Source: Phyto melanocephala
Lineage: Eukaryota > Arthropoda > Insecta > Diptera > Rhinophoridae
Length of the DNA stretch: 64,000 nt
Assembly (NCBI GenBank): GCA_941918925.1
Contig: OW799237.1
Span: 9,157,201-9,221,200 of the forward strand
Direction of reading: 5' to 3'
Made by a program: the position numbers and the translations under genes. The notes below the pieces were generated by a model. It saw nothing but the letters and a program-made list of their open reading frames with translations, was not told the DNA's origin and searched no databases. Positions 21,960 to 33,730 of this stretch are shown here, in pieces; within the stretch, counting starts at the first letter, position 1, and each line of letters starts with the position of its first letter.

Positions 21960-23030
21960 TCCTTTATTTTCCCAAAAACTTTGTCAATAGAGAAATTACA
22001 TGAATTTAAGGTAAGCCGTTGTATGGGAGGTAGGCGTTAAAGTGGCCGTGTCACCTAAACTTTTTGGCACAACAATAACATTGATTAGAAGGATATACAC
22101 AGCAAATTTGATCATCATACCTCTGATTTTGGCGGTTTTATGAGCTTTTAAATTTCATTAACGGTAGATTACGTGAAAAGTGGGCGTTATAGTAGGCGTG
22201 TCAAAGTTGTTTTGGCGAATGAGTACAACTTAGGTGTTTCAATATAGCCCTTTATTAATCCAAAATCATTATTAATAGAGAAATTAGAGGAATTTTGAGT
22301 AAAACGTTATATGGGAGGTGGGCGTGGCAACTCAATTTTCTAGCTCAGTAATGACATTGCCTAGGGGGATATACGTAGCAAATTTTATCATCATACCTCT
22401 TATTTTGGCGGTTTTATGAGCTTTTAAATTTCATTAACGGTATATAACGTGAAAAGTGGGCGTTATAGTAGGCGTGTCAAAGTTATTTTTGCGAATGAGT
22501 ACAACTTAGGTGTTTCATTATAGTCCTTTATTATTTCAAAATCTTTATTAATAGAGGAATTATATGAATTTTAATTAAAACGTTATATGGGAGGTGGGCG
22601 TAAAAGTGGGCGTGGCGCCTTAATTTTCTGGCGCAGTAATGACATTGCCTAAAATGATATACGTAGCGAATTTGATCATCATACCTCTAATTTTGGCGGT
22701 TTTATGAGCTTTTAAATTTCATTAACGGTATATAACGTGAAAAGTGGGCGTTATAGTGGGCGTGTCAAAGTTGTATTTTCGAATGAGTACAAATGAGATG
22801 TTTCAATATAGCCCTTTATTATTCCAAAATCTACATAAATTGAGAAATTATATGAATTTTGGGTAAAACGTTATATGGGAGGTGGGCGTAAAAGTGGGCG
22901 TGGCACATTGATTTTCCGTTACAAAAAAGCGTCTCACCAATAAGCAAAGTGTGCAAAATTTCAGAGTCGTACATCCAATTTTGTTGCTTTTATGACGTTT
23001 TTGTTTTTAAATATACCGAAAAATACACTG
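21960..23030. repeat. tandem array, 4 units of about 285 bp
   Basis: The marker GGGAGGTGGGCGTAAAAGTG (with variants) occurs at about 22025, 22316, 22588 and 22877, spacings 291, 272 and 289 bp. Each unit also carries GATCATCATACCTCT, TTTTGGCGGTTTTATGAGC and AACGTGAAAAGTGGGCGTTA. Unit similarity rises toward the middle and right. Confidence 0.85.
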
Positions 23031-23518
23031 TGCGGTATAAATTTTCGTACATTTTGATCGATAACTCCTCTCATAATGCATAGATTTAGATAATTTTCGG
23101 GGAAAAATATTGTTTTTACTCAGGAAATAGATATTCGAAGTTTTATGAGTCTACGTTAATGCGTTTGGACACAATTCCATTTTATTCGATGTTTGAAGGA
23201 CACGGTTTTTTCGACCTACTCCTGTTTTTCGAGCTATAACTCTCTTCCTAATATTCCGATTTAGCCCATTTTCAATACCAAACAAACCTTGTCTATAAGA
23301 AAGATTCTGGCAAAATTTGAGCCCCCTAGCTTTTTCGGTGCGACCTCTATCGTGCTTTCAACAGACGGACAGACGGACGGACATAGCTAGATCGTCATAA
23401 AATCAAACCCTGATTCAGAATATATATACTTTATGGGGTCTAAAATGGATATTTCGATGTGTTACAAACGAAATGACAAAATGAATATACCCCCACCATT
23501 TTTTTGGTGGCGGGTATA

Positions 23519-26500
23519 AAAATGGTGTGCCCAACGGTGATGTCAACATAATCATGTAAAGTATCGCAAAAACGTTAATACGTTTTAAAGGTAAATAAAA
23601 ATGTATTGGCATTAAAATATTAAACAAAATATTAAAAAAAATAAAAATAAAGAATAAAAAAGAAAAAATCAAAAAATTAAAAAAAATAAATAAATAAAAT
23701 ATATATAAAATATATCTAAAAGAAAAACAAAAAAAAAACATAAAAAATAAACAAATATTAAAATAAAACAGAAAAATTTGTACAAATAATCGATACCATT
23801 ATTAAGATGTGTTTCAAATTTTATTTTGGTCCAGAAAAAAACTTTTTTATGTGTGGTTTGGGAGAAATAATTTTGTTCGAAAAATTATCAACTTGATTTG
23901 ATTTAATTTTTTGCAGACAAAATTGAAATCAGTTGTCATATAATAATCAACCCTTGTTCTGCACACCGAGTTTTATTTCATTCGGAATTGCCATAGCATT
24001 TTGGTTATAAGCAATGACAATTCCGATAAATATTTATTTCATATGGTAGCATTGATATTTCAAAATTAATGAATCATGCACAGAGAAAACATTATCGGTT
24101 GTGAGTACCGCAATTGTTGCCAATCGCATACATAGTTTAGTTGTGGTAGTAGAATTTAAAGCTTATATCTACAGAATTTCGTTTCGGAATATAAATATAT
24201 AGTCAGCAATAATAAATTATGATTCTTGCAACAGAAATTGTATAATCACAAAGGAAAAGTTCGATTGCAGGAAATGAACCATTCGATTGACAATGAATGT
24301 AATTTTCTGTTTTTTGGGTATGCTGCAGAAAACGCTCAAATTTATGTATATTCCCTTTAGCTACTTACGTGTGGATGTGCTAATAGGTCACAATACACAT
24401 ATTGTACTGTTATGGATCAGTTGACATAATGTTTAATTTAAATAAAACATTTCGCTTTTTATCTAATACACTTTGTCTCGTACCATTCTGTGATGTAAAA
24501 ATCTATAGAAAATTTTTATCCTAGTTACTTAAAACATTGGCGTTTTGTCAACCAACCGATGCTAAAAGTTTAAACACAAATCTACTAATATAAGCATAAA
24601 AAACAAGCCTTAAAGTAATATAGGGCTGAATAAAATATTTTGTTTGAAATAACACCAAAGGCGGTTTCTTTTTTTTAATCTAACAATAAATAACCGAAAA
24701 GTGGCTTAAAAAATTTGAGTTTTTAAATTAAATTAATTGTCTTAAAAAGCAAGTTTTTTGTCCGAATATTTGTCATTTACAAACCCTTTGAACCAAAATT
24801 TTACATAAATGATTTTGCAAGCATATTTCAAAAATAATGCTAAAAAGTTACCATACTTGCATTTATTTATTACTATAAAAAACATAATGCATATAAGCTT
24901 GAAAATAAACTAGTAAATGCTAAGTAATGGTATATGATTTAAGCACTATTTTGAATTGTTCCTTCTTTTATTTGAAATAGTGCTAACACTGTTTTTAAAC
25001 ACTGATAAAAAAACTGACTGAGTAAAAGAGATACATTTAGAGAAAGAGAGGTCGTCGACCATTTATAAGTGCAAAATGTTGCACAAACCAGAGATGGAAA
25101 AAATGTTATAAATCGCATTAATTTAAATAGTTGAACTTTATTTGAAATATAAATAAATAAATCAATTAACATTAATTTTTAGTTCATAGATAACTTTCAA
25201 TGCAATCTCATACAATCTCTTTATAAAAACGGTTAATAAATTTGCTGTTTACATACAACTTGTTGGCAAAATAGTTTCAAACAAACGTTTGCCTAAAATT
25301 AATTTCAATTCCTAAAAATATTTTTATTGCTTAAAATATACAATTTATATACTTTTTTTTTATTATTTTCTTAGCTGAACCCATGTGTATAACAACCAAC
25401 AAATTTTTTTTTATTCTCAGTTAGTGTGATTTTCATGATCTGTTCGTTTATCGTTGATTTAATTAGATGTTTGTCTTAATTAAAGCAATAGTTGTTAAAA
25501 CAGGCAAATCTCGATATAATATAAGGTTACTTCGTTATACTGAAAATTTCATTAATTCGCAAAGTTTATTTTTTAATTTTTTCATTTTATTTAATTAATA
25601 AAAAATCATTCAGTTGGCATACATATAAAAATTATATTATTATAATATTATTTGTTATAATAAATAAAAAAAAATAATGAAAATTTTTTATTTTTATATA
25701 AAAATTTAAAAAAAAATTAATATAGCCTTAATTTTATCATCTCCAAGTTTTTACTGATTGTTTCTTTAGAGGACGACTGGGGGCATTGTATAGGATAAAT
25801 AAGGACTCAATTGCTTGATTTGATAATTTTCATGATAATTCCATAATTCAACAAAATTGTATTTTCTTTCGATTTGTATTTCAATTTAACACGTGCAAAG
25901 TTTAAAATGTAATAAAAAGGTTTACTAGTTTGTTTTAAAATAAGTTATCAAGCAAAAAAGTATAGTATTTTCTTGCTTTAACACGTTGCTGCTTTTTTTT
26001 GTGTTCGTTATAAAGAGCCAACATAAAGAGCCGTTATAAACAGCCAACATGTTTTAAAACCTTCTCAATATAAAGTACCTTTATTAAACATTACGTTGAT
26101 AGTTTGTCTTTTTTTTTTCTTACGATTTGTTAGTCGTGTATACATTTTTTTAGTGTTTGTTTAATTAGGTAATCATCAAAAACTATACCGTCCGTTATAT
26201 AAGATTATTGTTAAAACGAAATTTGTTATACCGAGCTTGCCTGTATCTCATAAAAAAAATTCAGAATTTTTCAACATATCTTATAATGGTTTCGGTTAAA
26301 ATTTGTTTGAAAATTAGAAAAATTTTGATACAAATTTGTTTGATTTTCTAAATTCCTTTATTGAACAGATAATTTTATTTTTTTGGTGTACATATACATA
26401 CATAGTATTAAATTAAAATTTTCCTATTTACAAGAAGTTTTCAAAAAATATTTTTCTTTAAATATTTTTAAATAAAAAGTTTTCAAACAAATTTTTTTAA

Positions 26501-26795
26501 TTAAAAAAATATAAAACAATAGTTATGAAATTTCTGTGGTAAATTCAATTAAAATTTGATTAATTCTTAATTTATGTTCTTGCAAATACTAAATTTAAAA
26601 CAAACAAAAAATCCATTTTACCAACCCTGAAAGAAAATGCAAAAAAGCATTAAAAATCAAAATGAATTAAAAATGAAAAGCAAAGTTTTTATTGTTGCTT
26701 GATAGTATATGTAGTACACAGTTATTAAAAAGTTTTGCATAATTTGAATTAATTTTATGGAAATTTACTGAACAAAAAAAATCTTCCTTGTAACT
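23519..26795. other. intergenic, nothing recognised
   Basis: AT-rich DNA. 23600-23760 is A-rich low complexity that produces a spurious Phe-rich frame on the minus strand. I see no gene, RNA or clear element ends in this 3.3 kb. Confidence 0.5.
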
Positions 26796-27253
26796 AACAA
26801 GTAAGAGCGCTATATTCGGCCGTGTCGAATCTTATATACCCTTCACAACGTGTAGTCATGCAATAACAGTGATTTGTGTCACCATTCATCCCATATGAAA
26901 TACGTACATACATATAAAAAATATACATATATAAAAAACATCCCATTGTAAAATTTTAAATTTACGTATGTATGTTAAAAAAAAAAAAAAAATTTAAAAA
27001 AAAAAAATTTTAAAAAAAATTAAAAAAAAAAATTAAAAAAAAAATTAAAAAAAAAAAAATAAAAAAATAATTAAAATATATATAATTAAATAAAACAAAA
27101 AAAAATAAAAAAAAAAAATAATAATATAAATAATATATTAAATAAAAAATAGAAAAAAAATTAAAAAAAAAATTTTAAAAAAATTTTTAAAATATAAAAA
27201 AATGACGGAATGACAAACCTATATATACCCTTTTTCACTGTGTGAAGGGTATA
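26796..27253 (-). mobile_element. short DINE-1-like element with both ends
   Basis: Reverse-oriented 3' end AACAAGTAAGAGCGCTATAT with hairpin ATTCGGCcgtGTCGAAT, the CCATTCATCCCATATGAAAT segment, a 200-bp A-rich tract, and the 5' end CCCTTTTTCACTGTGTGAAG GGTATA. Mirror image in structure of 13457-13907. Confidence 0.75.
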
Positions 27254-27493
27254 AAAAGGTAGTGAGCGATTTGTGAAATACATATGTACATACATACCGT
27301 ATTATAGACCTAATTATAGACATTGTTTTGATTAAATAGAAAAATGTGTTTGTGGGTCTTTAAAAATTACTGGATTTTTACACCCTTCAACATGAGTGGT
27401 AGTCATCAAGTGTATACGACATACATATATATGCACATGTAAATTTCTATTTCTAGTTTCTATAAATTAAATGTACATATCGATGGTCACAAG

Positions 27494-27764
27494 CAAGGTA
27501 TATTAACTCCAGGTAGACTTAAGTCCACAGCTGATCATTGTTTTGTTTATGCATTTCTCTTCCCAAATGTCAAAATTTGTTTACCTTTTTTTGTTTGTTT
27601 ACATACATTGTTTTTTACTAGATGTGTATGTATCATAAATATTTTTTATTTACTAACATTTTGCTACTACTTTCATCAGCTGTTTAAGGATTTGTTTTGA
27701 CATTTAGGAAGTTTTTTGTAGCAACAAAATACACGGTGCGTCTACCTGAAGTTAATATACCTTG
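27494..27764. mobile_element. hAT-type MITE (CAAGGTATATTAA family)
   Basis: The left end CAAGGTATATTAACTCCAGG and the reverse complement of the right end CAAGGTATATTAACTTCAGG match with one change and continue into TAGAC. The flanks GTCACAAG and ATCACAAG are an 8-bp duplication with one change. The 271-bp interior is non-coding and contains GTCAAAATTTGTTTACCTTT, also present in the 34016-34793 element. Confidence 0.8.
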
Positions 27765-27872
27765 ATCACAAGTAGGAAGGCCCTAACTCGTATTTTTAAG
27801 AAATTGAGTTTCTTTTTTGATACCATATCACACAAATACACCTCTATACAAAAATTTAATGGAATAGGTATC

Positions 27873-28723
27873 CAGTGAACCAAGCCGATGCTATTTGGTC
27901 GGCGGCGGCGGCGTGGGAAATATTGTTCGGCGGCGGCGGCGTTTACAATAAGGATTCGGCGGCGGCTTATATATCGGCTTGAAACAATTTTACAAATTTA
28001 TTGTTTTTTGCTACTAAGTCTGCGTTTAGACTAAAAAGTTTTCTTGCAGAAATTGTCCTTTTTTTCTTCTTTAAACTTGCTTTTACACACAAAAATTTTT
28101 ATTACACCATTTCTAATTTTTTATACATGGCCTAGAGGCTTGGTTGCCGAAATTTAAATAAATAAATAAATTTAAAATTATGAATGACAAAATAAAGCAA
28201 ATTTCACTTCGTGTACATGCAAGTAAAATTGATTTTTATTTCTTTATAAATCTTTCGCATACAATTAGAAATATAAAAATTTTCTGAAAGAAAACTTGTT
28301 CATTGTTAACGCAAACTAAATGTATTATATTTTATATAAATGCACATCATATCCTGAAGAGGTTTCAATTGCTGTCACTTCTTTAACTTGTTTGTTTTTT
28401 AAAAGTAGTTGTTGATAGTGCTTTACACTTTTTTTCTCAACAACAGGATCTTCCGAATCGAATAAATCATTGAGTACCTCACATTGATTTTTTTTTAAAT
28501 AACTTTTTACACTTTTCTGTATATTTTTCTTTTTTACCTTTAATCACATTTTGAAAAATTTTATGAGAAAATAACGGCACTTGTAAAAAAAACATTGCCA
28601 CAAATTTTCGGCGCAGCTGAAGCAATCGGCGACTATTGTTAAGCCGGCTGAGCTTTTAAGCCAAAACATTTCGGCGGCGGCGCGGCTAGCCGCCGCTTTT
28701 GAGCCGATCAGCTTGATTCACTG
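27873..28723. mobile_element. hAT-like element with (CGG)n-rich subterminal regions
   Basis: Ends CAGTGAACCAAGCCGAT and, reversed, CAGTGAATCAAGCTGATCGG are inverted repeats; the flanks TAGGTATC are identical on both sides, an exact 8-bp target duplication. Within about 100 bp of each end lie CGGCGGCGGCGG clusters, a striking departure from the surrounding AT-richness. A short antisense open stretch is present at 28325-28495. At 851 bp it is non-autonomous. Two smaller relatives lie at 44091-44312 and 54001-54277. Confidence 0.85.
28325..28495 (-). pseudogene. coding-like fragment inside the CGG-rich hAT-like element
   Basis: The minus strand reads about 55 codons, beginning near NQCEVLNDLFDSEDPVVEKK and ending in HLYKI then TAA. 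It has normal amino-acid composition for a protein, unlike the poly-Lys/Phe frames nearby. It may be the end of the parental transposase or a captured exon; I do not recognise it. Confidence 0.35.
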
Positions 28724-29785
28724 TAGGTATCATCAAAAATAACAGTTTTGCAAGCAATGTATGATTATACAGTACGTTATGCAAGTATTTATGTGTAAAA
28801 AAAAACATTGCGAATTTGAGGTTTGAACAATTTTCAGGCAATTTTATGAAAAGAAACTGAAAAGAAATCTGAACGGAATTTTCGTCGTTTGTTATTTTAT
28901 ATCGGGACCATATTGTAATTTGCGGAAACTTTTTTTTTTGTTAACTGAAAAAAAAAATTAAATGTAATTGTCTAGTCAAAGAATTATTAAATTCGTTTTC
29001 TTCACATTTGTTTTTCTAAATGATTATTTTTCCACCTTTGAACATTGGTAAAGGATATATGAAATTCGTCCCAGCTGAATATGGCACTAAATATTACTTG
29101 TTAGTTAACCAAACAGCAAATGCTTTGACCTTCATTGGCAATTGTGTCATGCCAGCAGATATATACACACACTATTATATGTATGTATGTATATATGTAT
29201 GTATGCATGTTCCTTTACTTGTGTAAGTTTTGTTTTTGAAACTCCTTTTTCATTCTTTATCGTTATGAAAGAAACAAAAAAACATATTTTGACATTTTTA
29301 TAACGGTACAGTAATAGAGAAACAAATTTGTATGTTGTTTTATATTTATTAAAACATTCATAAAAAAGTAGTGAAATTGGAAATTTTTTTTTTTTCATTT
29401 TAACCGCATTTTCTTTTCTTTATTTTTATTTCATTTAATTTTTTTTGCATAGTTTGGCTGTTGGCCAAGATTATTTTTGGTTGTAAATTGCCTTTTGTTT
29501 TTATTTGTGTTATTCTTAGTTTTGGGTTTTTTTTTTTTGTCTTGCCTGTTGTTTGGTTCTTATTAATTTTATTTGATTTACTGTTTTTTGTTTAACTCCA
29601 GCCTTACTTTTATACCTATTTACGCTTTGTTATTGTAGGTAATTCAAATATTTTTATTGCTGTTATGAAAAAAAAACGCGCACACACACACAATATTGTT
29701 TATATCCCTACAGATAATATTGGACTAAGTGGTCCATTTTAATTGAAATGGTCTAGTTACAACATGGTCCTGTGTAATGCGGTCA

Positions 29786-29797
29786 TGGACCATATAA
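29786..29797. repeat. 12-bp subterminal inverted motif, left copy
   Basis: TGGACCATATAA; the exact reverse complement is at 33719-33730. Other GGTCC/GGACC boxes surround it. Possible transposase binding site. Confidence 0.55.
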
Positions 29798-29970
29798 GTT
29801 TTAAACAAGAGTTTATGTTCGTGTTTTAACGATTTTTGTTAAAAAAAAACACGGTGGTAACTCTGATGTCATTCATTGTTTGTTTTCGTAAAAAATTTCG
29901 TGTATGTACCTACAATTTAAAGTGGTAAAATTTTGTGTAAAATTAATAAATTTATATTAAAAAATAAAAT

Positions 29971-31842
29971 ATGGACTGTAGTGCACGACATAAAAGGCGA
30001 CTAGTAAAAAAAGAAAAAGAAAATTACTTGAAAAGATTAAGAAGTGCAAGTGCGGTCATTGAATGCGTAAGTGACTCAGGCGTTATGGAATCTGCTGATG
30101 ATGAAATTTCTGCGCATCAGGATTATAATGTGGAATACAGCAATATCAAACTTGTTACTGAGTTGGGGCAATGGCAGTTAAAAAGCAGAACATCAAGAAA
30201 GAACATGGGAGATCTTTTGGTAATACTACGAACTTATGGTATAGATGTGCCACTATCTCCACTGACGCTTGTCGAAAAAATTGATGCAGCACCAAACATA
30301 TTAACTGTGCAGCCCGGTCGATACATGCATTTCGGTATTAAGCAAAATTTATTGAAAGTGGCTCATTTATTAAAAAATTATGATGAAATACTTTGTGATA
30401 TTAATATCGACGGATTACCAATATTTAAAAGTTCAAATACTCAACTTTGGCCAATATTAATCAAAGTAGTTAATATTGCAAATATAAAAGTGTTTCCCGC
30501 TGGCATATACATAGGCAAGCAAAAGCCACATGATGTAAACCAGTTTTTAGAGAAATTCGTTGAGGAAGTTTTATATTTGCAGCAAAATCGTTTACAAATC
30601 GACAACAAAGTAATAATGTTTAAAATACGCACTGTAATATGTGATGCACCAGCAAAATCATTAGTTTGTGGCATTGCTTACCATTCGTCGGCGAATGGAT
30701 GTTCAAAGTGCACTCAAGTGGCAAAAAAAATAAACAATGTTTTAATTTATAGCACGGAAGTTGCAGAAATTATAGACGATGATGACTTTGACAAAAGAAA
30801 ATTTAAAAAACAGTTTCAAACGAGATTCATCAATACTAAAACACCTTTGGAGAAAATCAATTTAAATATGATCAGCCAAGTTCCTCTAGATCCCATGCAT
30901 GTTATTGATTTGGGTGTTACTAGAAAAATGTTAAATAAACTTTTTCAAAATAAGATAGTGGAAAGAATTTCGAATCCGAAAAAATTAAATATGTCAAAAC
31001 TATTGGTTTCCTTCAAGAAGCACATGACGAAGGACTTTACAAGATTGCCTCGAAGTTTGGATGAACTAGCTAAGTGGAAGGCGACAGAATTTCGCCAATT
31101 TTTGATATACACAGGAATCTTAATTTTGAAAAATAATGTCAGCGACGATTTTTATTACATATTTCTTTTGCTTCACTGTGCTATAAGATTATTGTCATGT
31201 CCAAAAAATTTTCAAAACAACATCCAAGCCGCAGAGGATTTATTAAAACTCTTCGTTGAAAATTTCAGTGCCGTTTTTGGACCTCAAAGTGTTACCTACA
31301 ACGTTCACAGTTTGCTTCATATATGTGCTTGCGTCAGGCGGCACGGTTTGCTATACAACTTTTCTGCATATGATTTTGAAAATCACTTGCAAATGATTAA
31401 AAAAGATGTCCGTAAGCCAACTAATATTCTAGAGCAACTACACAAAAGAAACTTTCATCGAAATTTAATAGATGAACCAAAAGCTTTGGGAATAAGAGAA
31501 AAAAAAGGAACTATTTATGGCTATTCATGTGATGAATATTTTTTAAGTGCTAAAACTCCAGATAATATATGTCTTGTTATGCCTTTTACTGCTTTTGAAA
31601 TTATTAGTTTTAAACGAGGAGAGAAAAATGAAACCTTTGTAATAGGGCGCCGTTTTAAAAATATTAGACCATTTTTTGAAGAGCCATTGAACTCCTTATC
31701 GGGATTAGGTATATGTACTGTGGACAACATATTGGAAGAAACAGAGGAAACCTTTAATGTAGATACTATTCACTGTAAACTTCTGTCATTGCCTTTTCAA
31801 GATAATTTTATTTTAATGCCAATTCTTCATAGCTGTACTTAA
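29971..31842 (+). CDS. DDE transposase of CMC (CACTA/EnSpm-like, tnp2-related) type, 623 aa
   Basis: This intact, intronless frame is the only long ORF in the window. It starts with a basic N-terminus (residues 1-25) and a leader of about 140 residues. The probable catalytic core follows: DINIDGLPIFKSSNTQLWPI around residues 143-162 (candidate first Asp, D147), ICDAPAKS at 223-230 (candidate second Asp, D225), then a H/C cluster HSSANGCSKC (238-247) that resembles an inserted zinc-binding knuckle, VPLDPMHVIDLGVTRK at 304-319, and SAYDFENHLQ at 465-474 (candidate Glu, E470). These blocks fit the insect and cnidarian tnp2-like transposases usually placed with CACTA/EnSpm. It should cut and join the ends of its own element in the nucleus. 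The start is the first ATG of the open frame, preceded by AAAATAAAAT. Family placement is from memory of motifs. Confidence 0.8.
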   Translation: MDCSARHKRRLVKKEKENYLKRLRSASAVIECVSDSGVMESADDEISAHQDYNVEYSNIKLVTELGQWQLKSRTSRKNMGDLLVILRTYGIDVPLSPLTLVEKIDAAPNILTVQPGRYMHFGIKQNLLKVAHLLKNYDEILCDINIDGLPIFKSSNTQLWPILIKVVNIANIKVFPAGIYIGKQKPHDVNQFLEKFVEEVLYLQQNRLQIDNKVIMFKIRTVICDAPAKSLVCGIAYHSSANGCSKCTQVAKKINNVLIYSTEVAEIIDDDDFDKRKFKKQFQTRFINTKTPLEKINLNMISQVPLDPMHVIDLGVTRKMLNKLFQNKIVERISNPKKLNMSKLLVSFKKHMTKDFTRLPRSLDELAKWKATEFRQFLIYTGILILKNNVSDDFYYIFLLLHCAIRLLSCPKNFQNNIQAAEDLLKLFVENFSAVFGPQSVTYNVHSLLHICACVRRHGLLYNFSAYDFENHLQMIKKDVRKPTNILEQLHKRNFHRNLIDEPKALGIREKKGTIYGYSCDEYFLSAKTPDNICLVMPFTAFEIISFKRGEKNETFVIGRRFKNIRPFFEEPLNSLSGLGICTVDNILEETEETFNVDTIHCKLLSLPFQDNFILMPILHSCT

Positions 31843-32014
31843 TCAATTAAATTAAGTACGTCTATTAATCACAGTTATTCATATCAATAAACTGAGTTAT
31901 AGATAAATAGCTGGTTAGTCAGCACACAGTTTAATGTTATGAATAACAGTGAATATAAACAAGTAGCCATAAACATACACAGCCAAAAAAAAATTAAACA
32001 CACTATCTATAAAA

Positions 32015-33112
32015 ATGGAAAAGGAACCAGGAAATCTTAAAAGACTAAATGCTTGTAGTGAACTTTTAAACTGTAAGTATAAAATAATAACAAGTAGATT
32101 ATTGTTTTTTTTTTTCAAATAGATTCATTTATTGATTATTTTATTGTTTGGTTTTAGATCGTACAAAAAAATCATGCTCTGTCTGCATTCAATTCAAAGG
32201 TTAGTTATTAAAAATCTATTTCATCACTTTCATACTAATTATATAATTTATGTTAAAGAAATGATCGACAAACAAAATCAATTAATTGCCGGGATGATGG
32301 ACGATCAAAAAATTTTAAAAGAACAATTTTCAAAATTACAAGGTAGTGTTTTATGTTTACTACATACCAAGCATATTTCTTATTTTTAGCTTATTAACTA
32401 TCGTCATTAACCTATTGATTACTTAAATTTTTTGCAGCAACAACAGAACATCAAAACAAGGTAATAGTGGAAATGTTGGCCGATCATAAAATTGAGCTAC
32501 AAACACTTAACAAGACTCGCCAAAATATGATTACCCTAACGAACATATTTCCACTTAAAACTGAAGAAGATCTTCAAAAGATTGAAGCTGGAATAGGCGA
32601 TGGTAATGAAGAAAAATATGTAAGTAAATATTATTTCAAACTTATTGTAGTTTTGTTTACCTTTTTTTATATAATAACATGTAAATGTAAAATTTTATTA
32701 TTGCGCGTAAAACTGTTGAATTTAAATATATATGTATATATTGCAATTATTCTAATTTTTAAGATATCTGCCATAATATATTTAATTGATGGGAATGCAA
32801 CTAAAAATTTGGAACGTATTTTTTCTCGGGAACTGTGCATGATGTATAATACGGACGGAATCTGCGGAAAGAAGAGTTTAAAAAAATACAAAAACATATA
32901 CCAAATTGTTATAGGTAAGTATTTTTATTGCATAATATATGTATTTTGAATGAAATCTTATAATTGGTTTACAAAATATAATTATATTTATTTTAGCTGC
33001 AATAGGTAACTACTCCTCTAATGCTGAGAAAGAATTTAGAGCAGCACTTCAAGTGGTAAAGAAACGGCATTTTCGTCTTATCAGTACAAAAAAAAAACAA
33101 GAAAATCAGTAG
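32015..33112 (+). CDS. transposon companion gene with DUF4806-type domain, 6 exons, 210 aa
   Basis: I joined exons 32015-32072, 32158-32199, 32259-32342, 32438-32619, 32764-32914 and 32997-33112. Every junction is GT..AG with matching phase and the sum is 633 bases ending in TAG, without a stop. The product has a CxxC (SCSVC, near residues 27-31), a Gln/Lys-rich helical middle (residues 34-90, coiled-coil-like), and a C-terminal domain from about residue 98 (IFPLKTEEDLQKIEAGIG, then NATKNLERIFSRELCMMYN and NYSSNAEKEFRAALQVVKKR) that fits DUF4806, a domain I know from uncharacterised insect and cnidarian proteins. It lies 172 bp downstream of the transposase and is probably the element's second, DNA- or protein-binding factor, as in two-gene CACTA elements. 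Function is inferred only. The exon-1/2 part is the least certain. Confidence 0.7.
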
Positions 33113-33718
33113 CTTTTGATTTATACATATGTATATAAAAATGAAACAAACAATCTACTTAAATATGTTCTTTTTTATAACATGAATGTGATTTAAGAAT
33201 ATTTAAAAATTTTCACTGTACAAAAAATAATTACCTGATTTAATGTAAACTATATCATACATAAGTAACTTAAAAACCTAAAATATTTTTAAAAGTTCTT
33301 AGTTTTTTTTCGTTATATACATATATACTGTATGTTTCTCGGCTTGTGCTTTGTATTACACTAGAAAATTTATAGTTTTTTTAGTACTTTAAAAATAAAA
33401 AAAATTTGGAATGTAAAAACTTTCATAATTAATTAATAGTTATGTATATATGAATGTACATCTTTTGTTTTGTTATTATTATATGTATGTAGTAATAAGT
33501 TAATGAATTCCTCAAAATGTATATAAGTTTTTTTATAAATAAAAAAAAAACAGATTAATTGTAAAATTTTATTTTTGGTGGTGTCCCATGGAGTAGTTTT
33601 AAAACTAATCCTCTGAGTCGTTAAACGAAGTAGTTGCAAAACTAAGCTCATGTAGGTGCTCCAACGAGTAGTTGTATAGAGTAGTTTTAAGACTACTCCT
33701 ATGTAGAGCAAAGCTGGG

Positions 33719-33730
33719 TTATATGGTCCA
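33719..33730. repeat. 12-bp subterminal inverted motif, right copy
   Basis: TTATATGGTCCA, reverse complement of the left copy at 29786-29797. Confidence 0.55.

Larger units (their letters stand above)
21126..23518 (-). mobile_element. long DINE-1-like element with a central tandem array
   Basis: Read on the minus strand, the 5' end is TATACCCGCCACCAAAAAAA with an inverted partner GGTGGGGGTATA, followed by GACCCCATAAAGTATATATA and the ATGTCCGTCCGTCTGTCCGT tract typical of INE-1/DINE-1. The 3' end (at 21126) has the hairpin ATTCGGCacaGCCGAAT and ATAGTGCTCTTACTTG. The centre holds four units of about 285 bp. A mariner relic is inserted near the 3' end. No coding sequence of its own. Confidence 0.8.

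Noticed and set aside
23415..23741. Phe-rich 108-codon minus-strand frame
   Set aside because: Produced by an A-rich tract and the DINE-like 5' end; no conserved motif.
32132..32949. Two separate plus-strand ORFs (32132-32389 and 32467-32949) as independent genes
   Set aside because: They overlap introns; the splice-compatible six-exon model explains them better.
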